Assembly: GCA_007130695.1 (NCBI GenBank)
Contig: SLRZ01000041.1
Span: 1 to 50,394, forward strand
Length of the DNA stretch: 50,394 nt
Source of the DNA: Nitriliruptoraceae bacterium
GTDB taxonomy: Bacteria > Actinomycetota > Nitriliruptoria > Nitriliruptorales > Nitriliruptoraceae
Reading direction: 5' to 3'
Of the stretch, positions 49,926 through 50,394 are shown piece after piece. Under the pieces are notes generated by a model that worked only from the letters and a program-made list of their open reading frames with translations, did not search any database and had not been told where the DNA came from. The translations under genes were made by a program, and so were the position numbers. The first letter of the stretch is position 1. Each line of letters starts with the position of its first letter.

Positions 49926-50394
49926 GTGCGCGTCCCTGTCAGTGATCTCGTCGGCCACCCGGGTGAGACCCGGGCGCTGCGTCGTGCCGTGCCGGCCGAC
50001 GCCTTCGGCGATGCACCGTGGGGGCCGGCCGAGGGTGGCGTCCGGGACCCGGTGGAGCTCGACCTGCACCTCGACGCGGTCGTCGAGGGCATCCTGGTGC
50101 GAGGATCCCTGGGCTTCGAGGTCGAACTGCCCTGCGCGCGGTGCCTCGCGCCGCAGGAACTCGCGTACGAGGTGGCGGTCGCCGAGTTGTTCCAGGATCC
50201 CACCAAGCGCGAAGATGACGACGAGGACGATCCGGGCTACGAACTGATCGACGACCTCACGGCGCTGGACCTGTCCACCCTGGCGCGCGACGCCCTGATC
50301 GTGGACCTTCCCGTCCGCGTACTCTGCGACGAGGACTGCCAGGGGTTGTGCGTCGAGTGCGGCGCCGACCGCAACCTCACCGACTGCGGGCACC
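49926..50394 (+). CDS. YceD family (DUF177) rRNA accumulation protein, 3' end outside window
   Basis: The first 156 residues of a DUF177/YceD protein, which supports 23S rRNA accumulation and is usually followed by rpmF. It has VDLHLDAVVEGILVRG-like strands, the ELPCARCLAP cysteine pair, then a late cluster CDEDCQGLCVECGADRN that completes the zinc-type knuckle. Only the last residues are missing. GTG at 49926 follows GAGGTACC. rpmF and rnc should lie just past the right edge. Confidence 0.88.
   Translation, partial: MRVPVSDLVGHPGETRALRRAVPADAFGDAPWGPAEGGVRDPVELDLHLDAVVEGILVRGSLGFEVELPCARCLAPQELAYEVAVAELFQDPTKREDDDEDDPGYELIDDLTALDLSTLARDALIVDLPVRVLCDEDCQGLCVECGADRNLTDCGH

Overview
This window is very GC-rich and densely packed, and almost every gene looks actinobacterial. 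Markers are an actinobacterial-type DapD, a CofC/FbiD enzyme for coenzyme F420, a SepIVA-like septation protein next to a YceD (DUF177) gene, and the order cofC-gpsA-ddl-lrp-thiL-thiD-rpmB-DAK2-recG-rsmD-coaD. A complete ectABCD set and many acidic linkers suggest a salt-tolerant member. A deep actinobacterial lineage such as Nitriliruptoria (Nitriliruptor, Egicoccus, Euzebya and relatives) is my best guess. That placement is inference, not read from a marker phylogeny.

Region 1 (1-9.8 kb): a partial tyrosine phosphatase, a small membrane protein, a spermidine-synthase-fold protein, a zinc-ribbon protein, and a SulP anion transporter converging on a ComB-like phosphatase. The ComB-like gene ends a dapD-dapE operon. 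Next come a DUF368 (PopT) undecaprenyl-phosphate translocase, a SHOCT protein and dapC. Three steps of the succinylase route to meso-DAP/lysine therefore lie around a cell-wall lipid-carrier gene.

Region 2 (9.8-15.3 kb): a winged-helix methyltransferase, two tandem 4-bp-overlapping LuxR regulators with long helical (TPR-like) sensor regions, and a divergent second methyltransferase. I know of no described system with this layout.

Region 3 (15.3-22.6 kb): a two-helix membrane protein, serB, an unknown protein, a cold-shock-like protein, a LapA-domain protein, cofC, gpsA, an SDR dehydrogenase and ddl.

Region 4 (22.6-26.6 kb): the ectABCD osmolyte island. It has a perfect 17-bp hairpin between ectB and ectC, a terminator after ectC, and another after ectD.

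Region 5 (26.6-34.2 kb): a stand-alone Lrp ligand-binding domain, thiL, thiD, an acidic lipoprotein, rpmB, a DAK2 kinase gene and recG.

Region 6 (34.2-47.9 kb): about 13.7 kb sits between recG and rsmD, which are usually neighbours in actinobacteria. It holds acetoacetyl-CoA synthetase, a secreted C-terminally anchored protein, an unusual Liv/HAAT-type transporter and a prolyl oligopeptidase. The transporter has two tandem receptors with an N-terminal hydrophobic helix and glycine/acid-rich stalks, one LivH-LivM fusion permease and one LivF-LivG fusion ATPase. This is the strongest candidate for an under-described system.

Region 7 (47.9 kb to end): rsmD, coaD, a short SepIVA-like coiled-coil gene and the start of yceD.

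A repeated hexamer, TAGGCT or TACGCT and close variants, precedes many genes and looks like a -10 element. At dapC, serB and cofC it lies only 6-7 bases before the start codon, which predicts leaderless mRNAs. No rRNA, tRNA, CRISPR array, insertion sequence or integrase was recognised.
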